Shown here piece after piece: positions 1-12,543 of a stretch of DNA of 37,729 nt. The translations under genes were made by a program, and so were the position numbers. Numbering within the stretch: position 1 is the first letter of the stretch; each line of letters opens with the position of its first letter. This DNA comes from Smittium culicis (taxonomy: Eukaryota > Kickxellomycota > Harpellomycetes > Harpellales > Legeriomycetaceae), in the NCBI GenBank assembly GCA_001970855.1, contig LSSN01000338.1:1-37729 (forward strand). Direction: 5' to 3'. The notes under the pieces were generated by a model. The model saw only the letters and a list, made by a program, of their open reading frames with translations, did not search any database and had not been told where the DNA came from.

Positions 1-24
1 ACTAAGACTAAGACTAAGACTAAG
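1..24. repeat. Tandem ACTAAG hexamer at contig edge (possible telomeric repeat)
   Basis: Four perfect copies of ACTAAG open the window and are followed directly by GGGGATTCG. Read on the other strand the unit is TTAGTC. A C-strand telomere repeat would be expected at the left end of a contig, and the next 8 kb are gene-free and AT-rich, as in subtelomeres. The unit is not the common fungal TTAGGG, and four copies are few, so an ordinary microsatellite remains possible. Confidence 0.4.
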
Positions 25-281
25 GGGATTCGAAGAGTGTTATTTATTTTAAAATTTAAAAGAATAAGGGTATAGAATAAATGTAAATAAATAATACACT
101 TAAAGAAAAATTGGGAAAAAGGAAAAAGTAGTAGTTTATATCCTTTTTCACAATTATCCTTTAAGGATTACTTTAATTATTATATTTGTAAGATAAACAA
201 AATAAACTATAATGTTTATTTGTATTTACCTTATCAAACATCCAAGATCAAACATTGAACATCAATCACAAATAATTGATC

Positions 282-299
282 TTCTAGAATGTTCTAGAT
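282..299. promoter_or_regulatory. Heat-shock-element-like motif
   Basis: The bases TTC-TA-GAA-TG-TTC-TA-GAt form three perfect alternating nTTCn/nGAAn units plus most of a fourth, which matches the binding pattern of the trimeric heat shock factor Hsf1. It also contains the perfect inverted repeat TCTAGAA-TG-TTCTAGA. No gene lies within several kilobases on either side, so a regulatory role is unproven and chance in AT-rich DNA is possible. Confidence 0.3.
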
Positions 300-300
300 T

Positions 301-415
301 TAATATGTCTCCACAAACATATTAAATCACATATTTAATCTGGAATGATTAATATATTAAATCATATATTAAATTTGGAATGTTTAATATATTAAATATT
401 TGTGGAGATATTCAA
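301..415. repeat. Imperfect inverted repeat enclosing two ~29-bp direct repeats
   Basis: The arm around 301-326 contains TCTCCACAAA (308-317) and the arm around 390-415 contains its exact reverse complement TTTGTGGAGA (399-408). Flanking bases such as ATTAAAT also pair. Between the arms two near-identical units, each with a TGGAATG core followed by TTAATATATTAAAT, lie 35 bp apart at about 333-362 and 368-397. The structure could fold as a cruciform or be the remnant of a small inverted-repeat element. No target-site duplication was identified. Confidence 0.5.
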
Positions 416-3400
416 TATATTAATATATGCAGGTCATGTGCATAACAAATATAAATAATACTAAATAATTGAATTTATGTTGAACAAAAAACTTTATGCA
501 AAATTTATTCTTTTGAGAATCATACTAATCAGAAAAAATTCTTATAAAGTAATCCTATTATATTTGTTTATAAAATTTTCTCTATAAAAGCATTTAATAT
601 ATATATAATTATAATAAATATATTTTATGATATAATTAATTTTTTGAAAAAAATACAATATACACCCAGTAGCCCAAATATCTGCCAAAAATTTTAAAGA
701 AAAATACTTGAAATCTTGGAATAAATGAAATAATAATACATATTTCAGTAAATCATTTAGCTTGTGAAAAATTTAAACAAGATATAATAAGTACTAATAT
801 AGTAGAATGAACTATTTCGTTGTATCTCGTTAATCTTTTTTGAATAATATGGAAATTTTAGATAGAAATAAATCATGGACTCAATGATATCATCTAGCTT
901 TTTAAATTAAAGAATTATTTGCAATTTCTTTTAGAAAATTTCGATTTATTTTGATTTAAAAGTTATGAAAACGAGTAGGAATTATTATAAACCTATTAAA
1001 TTAATCATTTCAAGACAAATCATTTTAAAATTTAAATACAGAGAATTCATGTTTAATTATTTTACCATAATTTTATTATTTATCGATACGTTTGATTTTA
1101 TATTACAACAAAAAAATTTTTACCTATTTTTTGTTGCGACAGCTAAAAAAGCATTTTAAAAATAAAAAACATCCACATTTAATATTTCGTGTTTTCACCT
1201 ATAATAAATGTAATTAACATTTTTTTGAATTATATCTGTTTAATTTGGTTTTGAAACCAATATTTTATATTTAAATGGTTCAAATTTGTGGTTTAAATTA
1301 TTGAAAGAAGTAAATCCCATAAAGTTCACATCGAAAAGATTTAGTTAGAATAACAGTTAAATATATATTTAGATAAAAATTCTGACTAAAATATAAAAAA
1401 TTAACTTGATCCATACATGGGCTATTCAATTTAAATATGTATTTACATAACTTTTTCAAGTAACCACTCACCAAGTGATAAATAGATAAATAAATTTTAG
1501 CCTTCAAAAGCTTGACAGATTGCATCGGATATCCATTGATTTTGAAGAAAACTCCAAACACTATGAAAAAAACATAATAACATATCAAAAATTTAATCAA
1601 AAATGAATTTATAAAACTAAATAATAAAATTGATTTTTTTGATTTTGATACCAAAGACATAAAATGAGATATAATTTATGGAACTGAGATTATTTTTTTT
1701 TGATTATGAATAAGCACATAAAAAATAGTTAAGCTCTATCGGAGCCTGAGTAATAAAAGTCCAATTAAAAAACTAAACATAATATTAAAAATTTTAATTT
1801 AGTATTTGTATCAATAAATGCCTTTATTTATGTTATTTCAGAGGGCAGTAATTATTTATAAAATAATTAAGGTTTATTCAAGGTCAATAGTGATTATTCT
1901 ATCAGAAAAAATACTTATGTCTTTTTTTTTCATATCATGGGTTTGAATCAAAAATTTTTTTACTTTGACAATGACGTAAATAAAATCAAATAATTACAAA
2001 AAAAGTCATAAGTAATTGAAAAATTCAACTTTATTCATTTTTAAACTATATAAAAAGAGCTAAAATGAGTACGAAAATTATATTTAAACCGTCAAGAAAA
2101 GGCTTTTTTATAGTAATACACGCCTAAAATTGCTCAAGTAATTTAATATTTTATTCTTGGTGTGGTTAATTAGAAAAAAATGTTAGAATTATGTAGTTTA
2201 TACGAGTACATATGTTAAAATAGACTCTTTATTCGAATTTATTTACAAGCACACCAATAAGCAATATATAATTATAATGTTTAAACTTTAATATAATTGA
2301 AAATGTTTACATAACTTTAATCAAGAAAAAGCTAGTAAATAAGCAATAAATACAATAAAAATCAATTTGCTAAATTTTGTAGTAGTTAAAATTTCATGTT
2401 TTTTCTCTTAAAAAAGGTTTTATTTTCATGATATAAAGTATATTTTATTAATTATAAAAAGCTCTTCAAGGTATTTAACCTGTGTTTATGAAAGCCGATT
2501 AAGTTTTAAAATAACGAATATATTTTTTAATTATTTTAATTAAACCTTTGTTTAATTGATTTTTACTTTTCTTATTTAATAAGCATATTTAAATTATATA
2601 TTAAATTTGATTTTTATATTTATGAATTCTTTGTATTCACAAAACTTTTAAAATTATTAGATAAAACCTATTTATACTAAACTATAAACTAAATTTTATA
2701 AACGTAATAACATAAAATAATGTTAAATCAGAGAAGGAAAAAATCCATTTGATATTATATTAGTTGAAAAATCTATTTTAATTTCTAATTTCGTTTTTTT
2801 ATCCTTGATTGATCATTTGTGTTAATTTTTTAAAAAATTTTAATATTATTTTTTCGATAATATAAAGTATATCCTCATATAGTTGATTTCAAAAATTTTC
2901 GATATAAAAACCAAGAAAATTGATTACTATTAATTTCAGTATTCAATGAGAAATTTTTGGGTTTTATTTTAATGTATAAATGTCATCGTTTCTTATTTAT
3001 TTAAATTTTTATTTGCATATTTAAATACACTTTCTTTCAATCAAAATTTGCTCTACAAAAAATTAAATTATATGAATAATAGTGTGTTAAATTTTAATAC
3101 AGTTAATAGATTAATGCTTTTTTTTTTTTTTGAATTATAAAGAATATCAGCGAATAATAGATATATCTAAAAATATTATTACAGCTTTTTGCGTAATATT
3201 TATATAATTATAAAATTAGTAAATTTCAATGATATAAAATGAAATATTTATATGATTTATATGATTTATAAATACCAAAATATTTTTATTGAATAACAAT
3301 CAAAATATTAAAGAAATAGAATTTAAAAATGTTATTTTACTATCCCCTAGGTTAAAATATATCCCAATTGTTGGTATTGAAAGAAATTTTCTTGTATATT

Positions 3401-6400
3401 ATTTTTATTTCTCAATTTAACCGTTTATAATTGATTTTAAACACAGTTTTTATTTATTTTGTAATAGATTTAAATGATTTAATATTAAAATATACATTTA
3501 GTAATCTAAATTCAATATACATATTTGGAAACTTTATTTAAATGCTGATCATGATGATATTTTTTTATTTTAAAATATTTCTTTTTTCAAAAGTTTCAGC
3601 TCTTCTTCATTTAAGAATTTTTGAGCTGGAAAAAAAGTAGCTAATTTAATTATTATTGCCAGTATTAAATCATTTATATTATTTTATTATTAGTATAGGC
3701 GATTCTAAATTATAAGAAAAAAATAATTATTAATTTTACAATATTGCAACTATCAAAAATAAATAAAATAAACAGGTAAATTAAGATTAGCTTTATTTTT
3801 TGGCTTTAAACGAAAAAATACTTTATGTGGATATTGGATTGAAATCTTAGTTTGATTGGTCGAAATGGTCAAAATAATATACGTACTAATTATATTTTGA
3901 TTGATTTTTTAATAAATATTTATTTATTCTATTTTATTTAATAATTACGCTATTTAAACATTATTTAGTAGGCTACGAAAGAATATATATAATTTTCTAT
4001 TTTATCTATGTATATACCATAAGGATTTACTTTTTTTTTTAATAAATTTATATTAATTTTGAATAATGGAGACTATAATTTTCATTTCATTTGTTTTTAT
4101 ATTGTATAATTTGATTTTTTTAGATCCTGATCTAATTCGAAATCAATTTCTATTGATTTCAAGGTTTTTTTGAAATTTAAAATTTGAAATTTGATTAAAT
4201 TCTGGTTTTTTATAAACTTTGAATTTCAAGCTAGCTCCAGTCTTAAATAATAGAGTAAATATTTAATTCATCTAATTTATTTAATATATAAACTTTATTT
4301 ATATTCAAATAGCTTGGGAAACCTTTCCGAATATCAATTTTTTATAATGACTTAAAATTTTATTTCATTTTCAAAATTTAGTGTCATTTGTAATATATAG
4401 AAATAAATTCTTACGACTTAAGCCAACCAAAAATTTTTTTTTGATGTTTTTCGATTTAATTGAGCCTAATTTTAAACCAGACCATATTACAAAATATTAT
4501 CCACGCAGTGAATTTATTTTTAGGATATAACCATTCAGTAAATAAATTTCTGAAATATAATATTATTAAATTGCTATTAATAAATTTTAAAAATCTGTTA
4601 TTCTAGGTTTAGTTTCAGTCTAATTATTAGTGCCCAGCAAAAAAATTTTCCTAGAAATTGATAGCTTTTTGGCTTTCTTAAATTTTAATAACGTTAACTG
4701 TACAAGATTATTAGCCTAAAGAATAAGTGTAAATATTAAAATATTTATTTAGGTTCTAATAATAATGAAATATTGCTATAAAAAATTCTGATTCAGTTAA
4801 ATCAGCACATTATTATAGAAAATGTTTAAAGATACTAAAACAGTAGTTGGAACAAAATAAATCGAAAAAATTTTAATTCGTAAATTTTAGCTCACAAATT
4901 TTAATTTAAGAGTTTTCTCCTTTAACTTTGGTACCCCTTTAACTAATTTCTAAATATTTCTCTGAGTATTAAATATTTTCTTATAATTTTTCATTTATTT
5001 TCCTCATTATTTTCTATTATTTTCCTGAAATTTAAATTAGTAGTTCTGTTTTCATTATATCAGCAGATAGTATTCTTCCTCGTGTTAATAACTGAGGTCC
5101 AGGTCATCCATGGATTATAATCACACCTCATAAGTCCATAAAATACTTAAAATATTGATTAATTTTATTTTTTTGGATATGAAAATTTTCTATTTTCTTT
5201 ATCACGATAAAAAAATATTATTATATGATTACTAGATAATTTTTTAGATAATAATTAATATTCTAAATTTTCAATACCGATAGAATTATAATCAAATAGA
5301 AGCTACTGATAAAATATTAAGATATTACTATTGTTATTGTTATTCTTTTTGTTTTACGTTTTTTATAATAAAATTTATATACACTAAACCCATTCACTAA
5401 ACTATTTTCTACGAATTCTTGATATGATAATTGCATGCTTTGGTCATCAATTTATTTTGGTTATAAGATGAAATCAATTATTTATACAGAATTTTCAGCT
5501 GAGAGTTGTTCCGGCCCTCCTCCTTAATTTAAGTACGTTTCGAGCATATATCATCTCTTATTTTAAAATTATAAGTAAATTGTATTAATATTTTCCCTAT
5601 TTTAATGAATTTTTTCCTGAAGAATGGTAAAATATGCTAATATAGATAAAATTTAGACTGTAATATGGCATTCACCGATTTTTCTTTTGAATTTTTTTGA
5701 TTTATGCCTAAATATAAGTCATTGGTTTATATTTTTTATACTTGTATATTTTTATTTTTAATAAACTCAAATGATATCTTTTCACTTCTGAAAACAATTC
5801 CAAATGTTTAAAGTGTAAAAAATTTTCAACTATTTATATTTAAGCTCTACCTAGTTTTTGATTACTTTAACTATTATTTTGAATCGCCTAAGAGTTATAC
5901 GCAAAGCTGCGAGTTTTATTTATTTTTTTAATTTTAATTTACTAGTTACCATTTTTTACAAAAATATTATAATATCAGCATACGCTAAAGCTTTAAATCT
6001 TATTTCATGAATTTGATTTCTTTTGAGTTTAGTTCTAGCGTTGCTGATATTGAGTTTACAATCATGCTTTAAAATGGATTCTATAAATGAAATACTTGAT
6101 TCAGCTCTTCTCCAATAAGAATCCAATTAGTTTCTAAACTTCAAAATTTTATTTTAGCCTTTGAATAACATTAAATTAGCTGGATAATATTGGCGTATTA
6201 GTCAGGAAAACCAGTTTTTTTTTTTGAAATTAATCAATGAACTTTCATTAAATCTTACCATAAGCCTTCAGTTGGTTTGTTAACATACCAACTTCATTGG
6301 TATCTGCTGGATTATCCAAATCATATTCTATTATTAAATTGGATGTATATATTATCAAAAAATTATTCGTTTTTGTATAAACCTATTTTGAAAACTGATA

Positions 6401-8380
6401 ACTATTATATTGCGACCACTTATGAAATCTATCCTGGTACTTTAGTAAGAATTATTGAGACTCATTTAATCAACGGAATCTGTCTCCTGTAATCAATAGC
6501 ATTTACAGTTCTTTGCTTAAGTAGTAACATTATACTTTAAATGCTAAAATCTTCTGATCTTCTGATCTTTTGAAATTATTATAATATTGTATAAATATAC
6601 TTGTTAATATCGTTGATAGATTTCTCGATTTATTCTTTTAAAAGTCAGAACTATCCTATCAATACCGTATGAAGATTTATATTGCGGGCTTTTTACTAAT
6701 AATTCAACCTCATGCGAGGCAATAAATTTTTTAATTATATTTTTCGTATAAAACTATTCTTATATCTATTTTTCTTTATTTTTATAATTTTTACTTGCTC
6801 ATTTTTATTAAAAAAACATTATAAAATTCCGATAAAGATTTTTAAATTATCGCCAGGATATTAATTTTTGACGCTATTGGTTTTATTTACTAGCTTTCTG
6901 TCAATATACATATATAATAAATTCCTGAAATAACTTTAGTTTGCTATATTTTATAAAATATAAATAATATAAAACTTTAGGGTATTCAAATTCTTCTTTC
7001 CATATATCACATGGCCTCATTACCAAAGATTAATGTTCATATTTCCGAATTTCTTTAATTATAATATATCTATATATAAATTATCAATATTATTTGGATT
7101 ATATTGAACACTAGATTTTTGCAATTTATATTGTTAAATTATATTAATTTTTCATTCTCTAAAAGCTCTATTTTTCCAAAACTCCTTTTTTTTCTTGTGT
7201 CTAATAGTATTATTTTTTAAATATTCTTTAAATCTGGATAATTGTTCAATTTTTGATTCATAATTCAAACATTAATGTAAATATCAACAAAGTCTAGCAT
7301 ATCATGTTTGCTTAAGTGCAAAGTATTTATATTCGAGGTAAATGGATATATACATTTTCTTTATTTATTTTTGTTTTTTTGGTATTTAATGGTAATAAAT
7401 AATCAACTACTTGCATTTGTGAGTTAAAAATTTTTTAGTCTATATGCACTGTTAAATTTTTCTATTTGCGAATTTGAAAATATATATTTTATAGAACTGA
7501 AATTAAATTCCCGCAATGGTTCATCCAGGTAAAAGGATTATGACAGATTTTTAAATCCGCTTTTAATTAACTAAGCCTAATTTATTGGATATTTTTTGTA
7601 TTCTATCCCAATCTATTTTCTAGTTATATTTGAGCTTATTTAATTATTGAATATAATCATGCTGAAAACTTCAATAATGATCGAATTACTTTTTTAATGA
7701 ACATTTTAATTTTTTTCGTAAGTTTCCCCCCTCAAAATACTGATAGTAAGACATTAAAAATTTATTATGATTTTACCATTAAAATTTCCAATTTTTATAG
7801 CCGTTACTAGTATTCTTTAGTTATTATTTTCACATTTTTCTACAATTTTATACTTTTAGTGTTAATTAATGTTAGCTGTTAAATATGATCAGACATATTT
7901 AATAAACTCGAATGTTTATGGGTTTTCATTCTTGGCCAAATAAAAATAAATTTATAATCAGATTATAAAATTTTTAGAATTTTTAAATGACAAAAATGTA
8001 ATTTTACTCTTCGCTCCGTCTATGGGATCGGGTATTTCTAGGTTATTAAAGCTATATTACTAAATCATGTAAGGATAATATAAACACTTTTTTTTTATTG
8101 ACCAAATTACAAGATAGTACCAAATCATCTTATATATTTACTAGAAGCGACTACAGTTAATAATATTTGATCATTTTTTCAATATTAAAATTTACCGACC
8201 TATAGCCACAAAAATTATCTGGCTATGTGCTTTATGTGTAGTTTAGCATAGATAGGCAAATGATAGTTATTTTATGCTAATATAATTTCTGGACTGTATT
8301 GCAAGAGTATTTGTTTATTTATTCGATAGCTATCAAATGTTAATATTTATAATAAAATTAGGTGTAAAATTCTAAAATTA

Positions 8381-10340
8381 AAAAAAAAGTAAGTAAAAGG
8401 CATATAGAGGGTTTTGGTGGGTTGGATAGCTTTACAAGAGTAGTTTTGATATTAAGATGGATTTCATATTTTTTAGAGTATATTGCAAAGTTGATCAAAC
8501 AAAAAGAGAGATCTTTAAAGTGTTAATTATATTAATTGCAACTTTTTTATCAAACAAATAAAACTCCATGTAATTAATTTTTTTTAAGCATAGTTTTATA
8601 ATATTTTGGTAAGGTGTTATCAGTATGATGTTATTTTTTTATAATTGTACATTCTAGGTTAAGTTTTATTATAAAAAATAAATATATCAGTGACTAACCA
8701 AGATTAAATTATTACCATTTTGCCAGCTAATAAAACATAAGCATTGAAGGATTAGGAATGGAGAAATGTATAAGGGCGAAATAGCTATATATTTCAGCTA
8801 TTTTAATGGGCAGTTAATGGGAGGGGGGGATACGTAATCAGGTGCAAATCATGAGCGTTTAAAATAAGATATGTATTACATACCAGTATAAATGTATTAT
8901 TTATAAGCACAGTTTATTGAACAATTAGATATACTTATAGCAATATCTTCATAGATTGTGCGGGGCAGGGCGAGGAGGAGGAGGATATTTTTATGCTTTT
9001 GTTTATGGACAAAGCTGTGGAGAAATTCAGTTATAGTTACGAGTTTGAGGTAATACCTATTGATTGGTGAAACATTATTTCTGCGTTATTCAGAAAATAA
9101 GACTAGTGTGCAGCTAATATTTTAATTTATGGAAAGAGTGAGTATTCTTTCTGGCACAGCCTACAGAAAAGATGTCTCAAATATTAAATCAGGCAGTCTA
9201 CTAGGTATTTCATTAACCCTTACCCGCGCCGTAGACTATTTTTGACCTACAAAATATAGCTAACATCGTTCAAATAAAATAATTTAATCCCAAGACCTTA
9301 TGAATTATTGGCATATTTTAACTTAACAGCAAATAATAAATTTGCTTATAAATCATAAACGAATAAATAAATTGAATTTTTCCAAGTGTGTAGGACGGGA
9401 AAGGGTTAAGCACCTTTATTAGTGCTTTGTAATAGGTAGAAGCCAATCATATTCAAATCGGGTTAAGAGATAAAGCTTGGAGTCTTGTGATACAGTACCT
9501 ATTGGCCACAGCCGCCTTTTGGAGATGTTCAGCTAATTCGATAGATCGATTATTTTCCAGATTCGGAGATATTTGATGGATCAGCGTTTATTCCAGGCTA
9601 TGGTTGGGTGGAGCTATTATAATCAGATAAAACGAAACAAGTGGATGGTTTTAAATGAAATAACCAATAAATGATCAGGTATTTGTGGGGCTAGCAGGAT
9701 TGCTGAAGAGAAGTTTAAAGGATGAGAATCACTGACTAATAGCTGGCATGGCTAGACATCGATCATTGGCCAGGCTTCAGAAGGAAACTCCATGTTCCTC
9801 AGCATTCATAGTATATAGTTGCTGCGTACGTCTACACTTTAACTCTGGAAACTCAAGTCTAGCAATTTATTGGCTAGTAATTCATAATATTATCTTGGCT
9901 AGCGTTTGATTGATGCAAAGAGATAAGGCTTTTGTTCGCATAGGTTGCAAAACCTCAATTTTATCCCAAAACCCCAAGCTTATTTATAGAGATAATACAA
10001 AGCACATAAATTAGTCATGCCCAATCATAGACTATTTCACCAATTCTCTGCCATGATGATTCGATAACTATTTTTAAATTTCTATGATATTTGGTACCCA
10101 TTTCATATCTACCAATAGAGATTGAGAGCTATAAAATAAATAAATTTATGAAACATAGTTGGCCAACTTTCACGAATGGAAAATGGAGCTGGTTTTATGG
10201 GGGCATATTATATCTGGAAATTGGAGCTTTTTTTTTTTTATTCGCAGAATTTTATTGGTATGGATATCGGACCTGAAGCTGGAATTGGATTAAAAAAAGG
10301 CCCAGAAATTAAACTCAGTCGCTAAATGCCGTCGAAAGCT
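8381..10340. other. Less AT-rich spacer with decayed coding trace
   Basis: This stretch has visibly more G and C than the DNA to its left but no intact gene. Besides the MITE at 9217-9405, a plus-strand frame from about 9570 runs through LMDQRLFQAMVGWSYYNQIK and on for roughly 50 codons, interrupted only by TGA codons and then TAG. The Trp and Gln content is unusual for random AT-rich sequence, so it may be a broken gene or element fragment. I could not assign a family. A 61-codon frame at 10091-10276 contains a long T run and is probably chance. Confidence 0.35.
9217..9405. mobile_element. Short piggyBac-type MITE, 189 bp, flanked by TTAA
   Basis: The element begins CCCTTACCCG and ends with the complement of CCCTTTCCCG, so the terminal inverted repeats match at 9 of 10 bases; weaker pairing continues inward. 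Both ends abut TTAA (9213-9216 and 9406-9409), the target-site duplication of the piggyBac superfamily, whose ends typically start with CCC. There is no open reading frame, so it would be non-autonomous and mobilised in trans by a transposase elsewhere. I saw no second copy in the window. The alternative is a chance hairpin, but the coincidence of TTAA at both ends makes that less likely. Confidence 0.6.
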
Positions 10341-10764
10341 AAAATAGGCCTAACTCTTCCCTCCCCAACTCCTCTCTGGAAAAAGAAGCAATAGCCCTCG
10401 ATAATTTGTCTAGATTCTACTTCATTGTTTATTTACTTTTTTCAGTCCCTTAAGAAAAATTTTTTTCTGTTAAATTTCCAAATCCTTTTTTTTATTGTGA
10501 CAATCTTTTGTTAGCTTGAAAATCTCAACTCTTTTCTTTTGTTTAATATTGTTTAGAATCATCAACTGGTAATTTATCTTTTCTAATACATCTCTATATA
10601 TCCCTTTTTAAGCTCTTCTTTCTAGTTTCCATCTCCATATTTACTGTATCTCTATTGCTACTATATAGATCAGTCCTCTCCCATAAGCCCTCACATTAGC
10701 CACTCTCACACAACCCCACTCCTTCCGCCAACCTTCACGAATTTAAAAAAAAAAAATCAATAAA
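10341..10764 (+). promoter_or_regulatory. NAP1 upstream region, pyrimidine-rich
   Basis: The plus strand changes to long C/T-rich tracts (around 10353-10380 and 10670-10740) just before the NAP1 start. TATA-like stretches occur near 10592 (CTATATATCC) and 10660 (CTATATAGAT). A poly-A tract followed by AATCAATAAA precedes the ATG at 10765. CT-rich blocks upstream of highly expressed fungal genes are common. No specific factor site is claimed. Confidence 0.45.
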
Positions 10765-12047
10765 ATGGAAAACAACGCCATCAACATCCAAAAAAAGGAG
10801 CAAGATGATCAAGCCCCAACTCCCCAAAACACCCCAATCTTCACTGCACCAATCAGCAGCTCCACCACCGCCTCCGCTACCAGTTAGTATCCTTTAAATA
10901 TAATATCCCCTAAATCATTTTTATTTCCTCTCTATCATCATCCCTAACTTATTTTACTATACCTTCTTTAGACAATCAAATGTTGAACAACCCTGCTCTT
11001 AGCCAATTGTTGCAATCTCGTCTAGGTAATTTGGCTGGCTCCCCTTCAGAGTACATTCAAAAGCTCCCAAAAGCTGTTCGTGATAGATTGTCTGGCTTGC
11101 AATTTTTGCAATCTAAGCATACTGAACTCGAAGCCCAGTTCCACAAGGAGATCCTCGAGTTAGAAAAGAAGTATAACGCCCTCTACAACCCTTTGTACAC
11201 CCGTCGCTACAACATCATCTCTGGTGCCGAAGAACCCACCTCTGAAGAAATTCAAGCTGGTATCGAAATCTTGAAAGAAATGGACCCTGAAGCCGCTTCC
11301 TCCATCACTGAATTGGACGCCAACGACCAACCCATCCAAGATTCTGCTGAAAATTCCAAAGGTATTGACTCCTTCTGGCTCACCACCCTCCAAAACCACC
11401 CCCAGACCCAAGAAATGATCACCGAAAAAGACTCCCAAGCCCTTGAGTACTTGGATGACTTGCAAATCTCTTACTTGGAACCTGGACCTGGTTTCCAAGT
11501 CATCTTCAAGTTCAGAGAAAATCCTTTCTTCTCAAACTCTGAGCTCACCAAATCCTACAACTATACCCAAAGCAAAATCAGTGGTGAGCTTGTCTTTGCT
11601 AGCTCTGAAAGCTGCAAAATCCAATGGAAACCTGAAATGGACTTGACCATCACCGTTGAAACTAAAAAACAACGCCACAAAACTACCAACAAAACTAGAA
11701 TCGTTAAAAAGACCGTCCCCACTGAATCCTTCTTTAACTTCTTCGAAACCATTCCAATCCCCAGCGACGAAGACGACTCTGAGGAAGCCGAAGAAGCCCG
11801 TGAAAGACTCGAAGCTGACTACGAGTTGGGTGAAGAAATCAAAGAAAAGATCGTCCCAAGAGCTATCGACTGGTTCACCGGTAAAGCCCTCGAATATGAA
11901 GACTACAATGATGAAGAATTCGATGACGATTTGTATGACGAGGAAGACGAGGATGATGAAGATGATGACGATGATGAAGACGATGACGACGAAAACTTGA
12001 GCAGATCTCAAAAAGAAACTGAACCCCCACAGTGCAAACAACAATAA
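10765..12047 (+). CDS. NAP1: Nucleosome assembly protein 1 (NAP family histone chaperone)
   Basis: This gene encodes a histone chaperone that binds H2A-H2B, shuttles between cytoplasm and nucleus and assists nucleosome assembly. Exon 1 is 10765-10882 and exon 2 is 10972-12047; the 89-base intron has GTTAGT at its 5' end, CTAAC near 10945 and CTTTAG at its 3' end. Splicing joins A|AC as Asn and gives 397 residues, close to yeast Nap1. After a Thr/Ser-rich N-terminus come the long dimerisation helix (about residues 55-115, EIQ/LEKKY region), the block FWLTTLQNHP near residue 173, the signature TESFFNFFETIP near 290, PRAIDWFTGKALE before the tail, and a Glu/Asp-rich C-terminal tail ending in a short polar segment. 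The acidic tail is coded by GAT/GAC/GAA repeats. The downstream small gene is convergent. Family assignment is firm; only the first ATG is inferred. Confidence 0.95.
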
Positions 12048-12543
12048 TTTTATTCATTATACTCATTCCTCTTATCTTATAATATTTAAGTTGCTTTGCC
12101 TTTTTTTTTATAATCCTTTTTTAATATATACAAGTAAATACAAATTGTTCAACCGCCTTCCTTCCCTTTACTCATACCTATTGATCCGCGTTGTTTATAA
12201 TAGTAATAAATCACCTGTATATTTATATTTTGTTATCATAAATATTATTGTTTTCTTAATAATCAAGTAACTAAAAAAAAAGAATAGTTTTTTGATGCAA
12301 ATCAAAATAGAACGACTTGAATAAAAAAATGAAATCTGTTGCTACTAATCCTAATATATTTGACTACCAAGATCTATAAATTAAAATAAAAGCATAGCTT
12401 GCAAAAAACAATAAAAAAATCCATCCCAGAATTTAAAAAAAAAATCTAGTTGTTTGCAGAATGGCGTATAAAAGCTGATGTATAACTGGAGGAGACATCA
12501 CTAAAAAAAAAAACGAATCTCCTTTTCGTTCCATATCTGTAAT
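12048..12543. other. Convergent intergenic spacer
   Basis: The 3' ends of NAP1 (plus strand) and the small membrane-protein gene (minus strand) face each other here. The spacer is AT-rich with long A and T runs suitable for cleavage and polyadenylation in both directions. The left border of the duplicated block lies inside it at 12335. No other gene is visible. Confidence 0.5.

Larger units (their letters stand above)
25..8380. other. Gene-free, extremely AT-rich left region
   Basis: Almost every frame is closed within a few dozen codons, homopolymer A and T runs are common, and the few longer open stretches (for example 965-1159, 1298-1660 minus, 6277-6492) are rich in Phe, Ile, Tyr, Lys and Leu, as random AT-rich DNA gives. 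Scattered short islands with more G and C (around 5080-5120, 5500-5540, 8010-8030) may be remnants of decayed elements, but I recognised no domain. No tRNA, rRNA or intact gene was found. Confidence 0.6.

Noticed and set aside
965..1660. Open frames of 64 codons (plus, 965-1159) and 120 codons (minus, 1298-1660)
   Set aside because: Composition is dominated by Phe, Ile, Leu, Tyr, Lys as expected from random AT-rich DNA; no motif, no promoter and no neighbouring exon evidence.
6277..6492. 71-codon open frame on the plus strand
   Set aside because: No recognisable domain and weak composition. A minus-strand reading (SNLIIEYDLDNPADTNEVGM) looked slightly more protein-like but could not be tied to any family.
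10091..10276. 61-codon open frame upstream of NAP1
   Set aside because: It contains a ten-base T run and lies in a spacer; hydrophobic-aromatic composition is typical of chance. No initiation context or homology recognised.
11160..12066. Several open frames on both strands overlapping NAP1
   Set aside because: They are shadows of the NAP1 coding frame; the acidic-tail GAT/GAA repeats keep other frames open.
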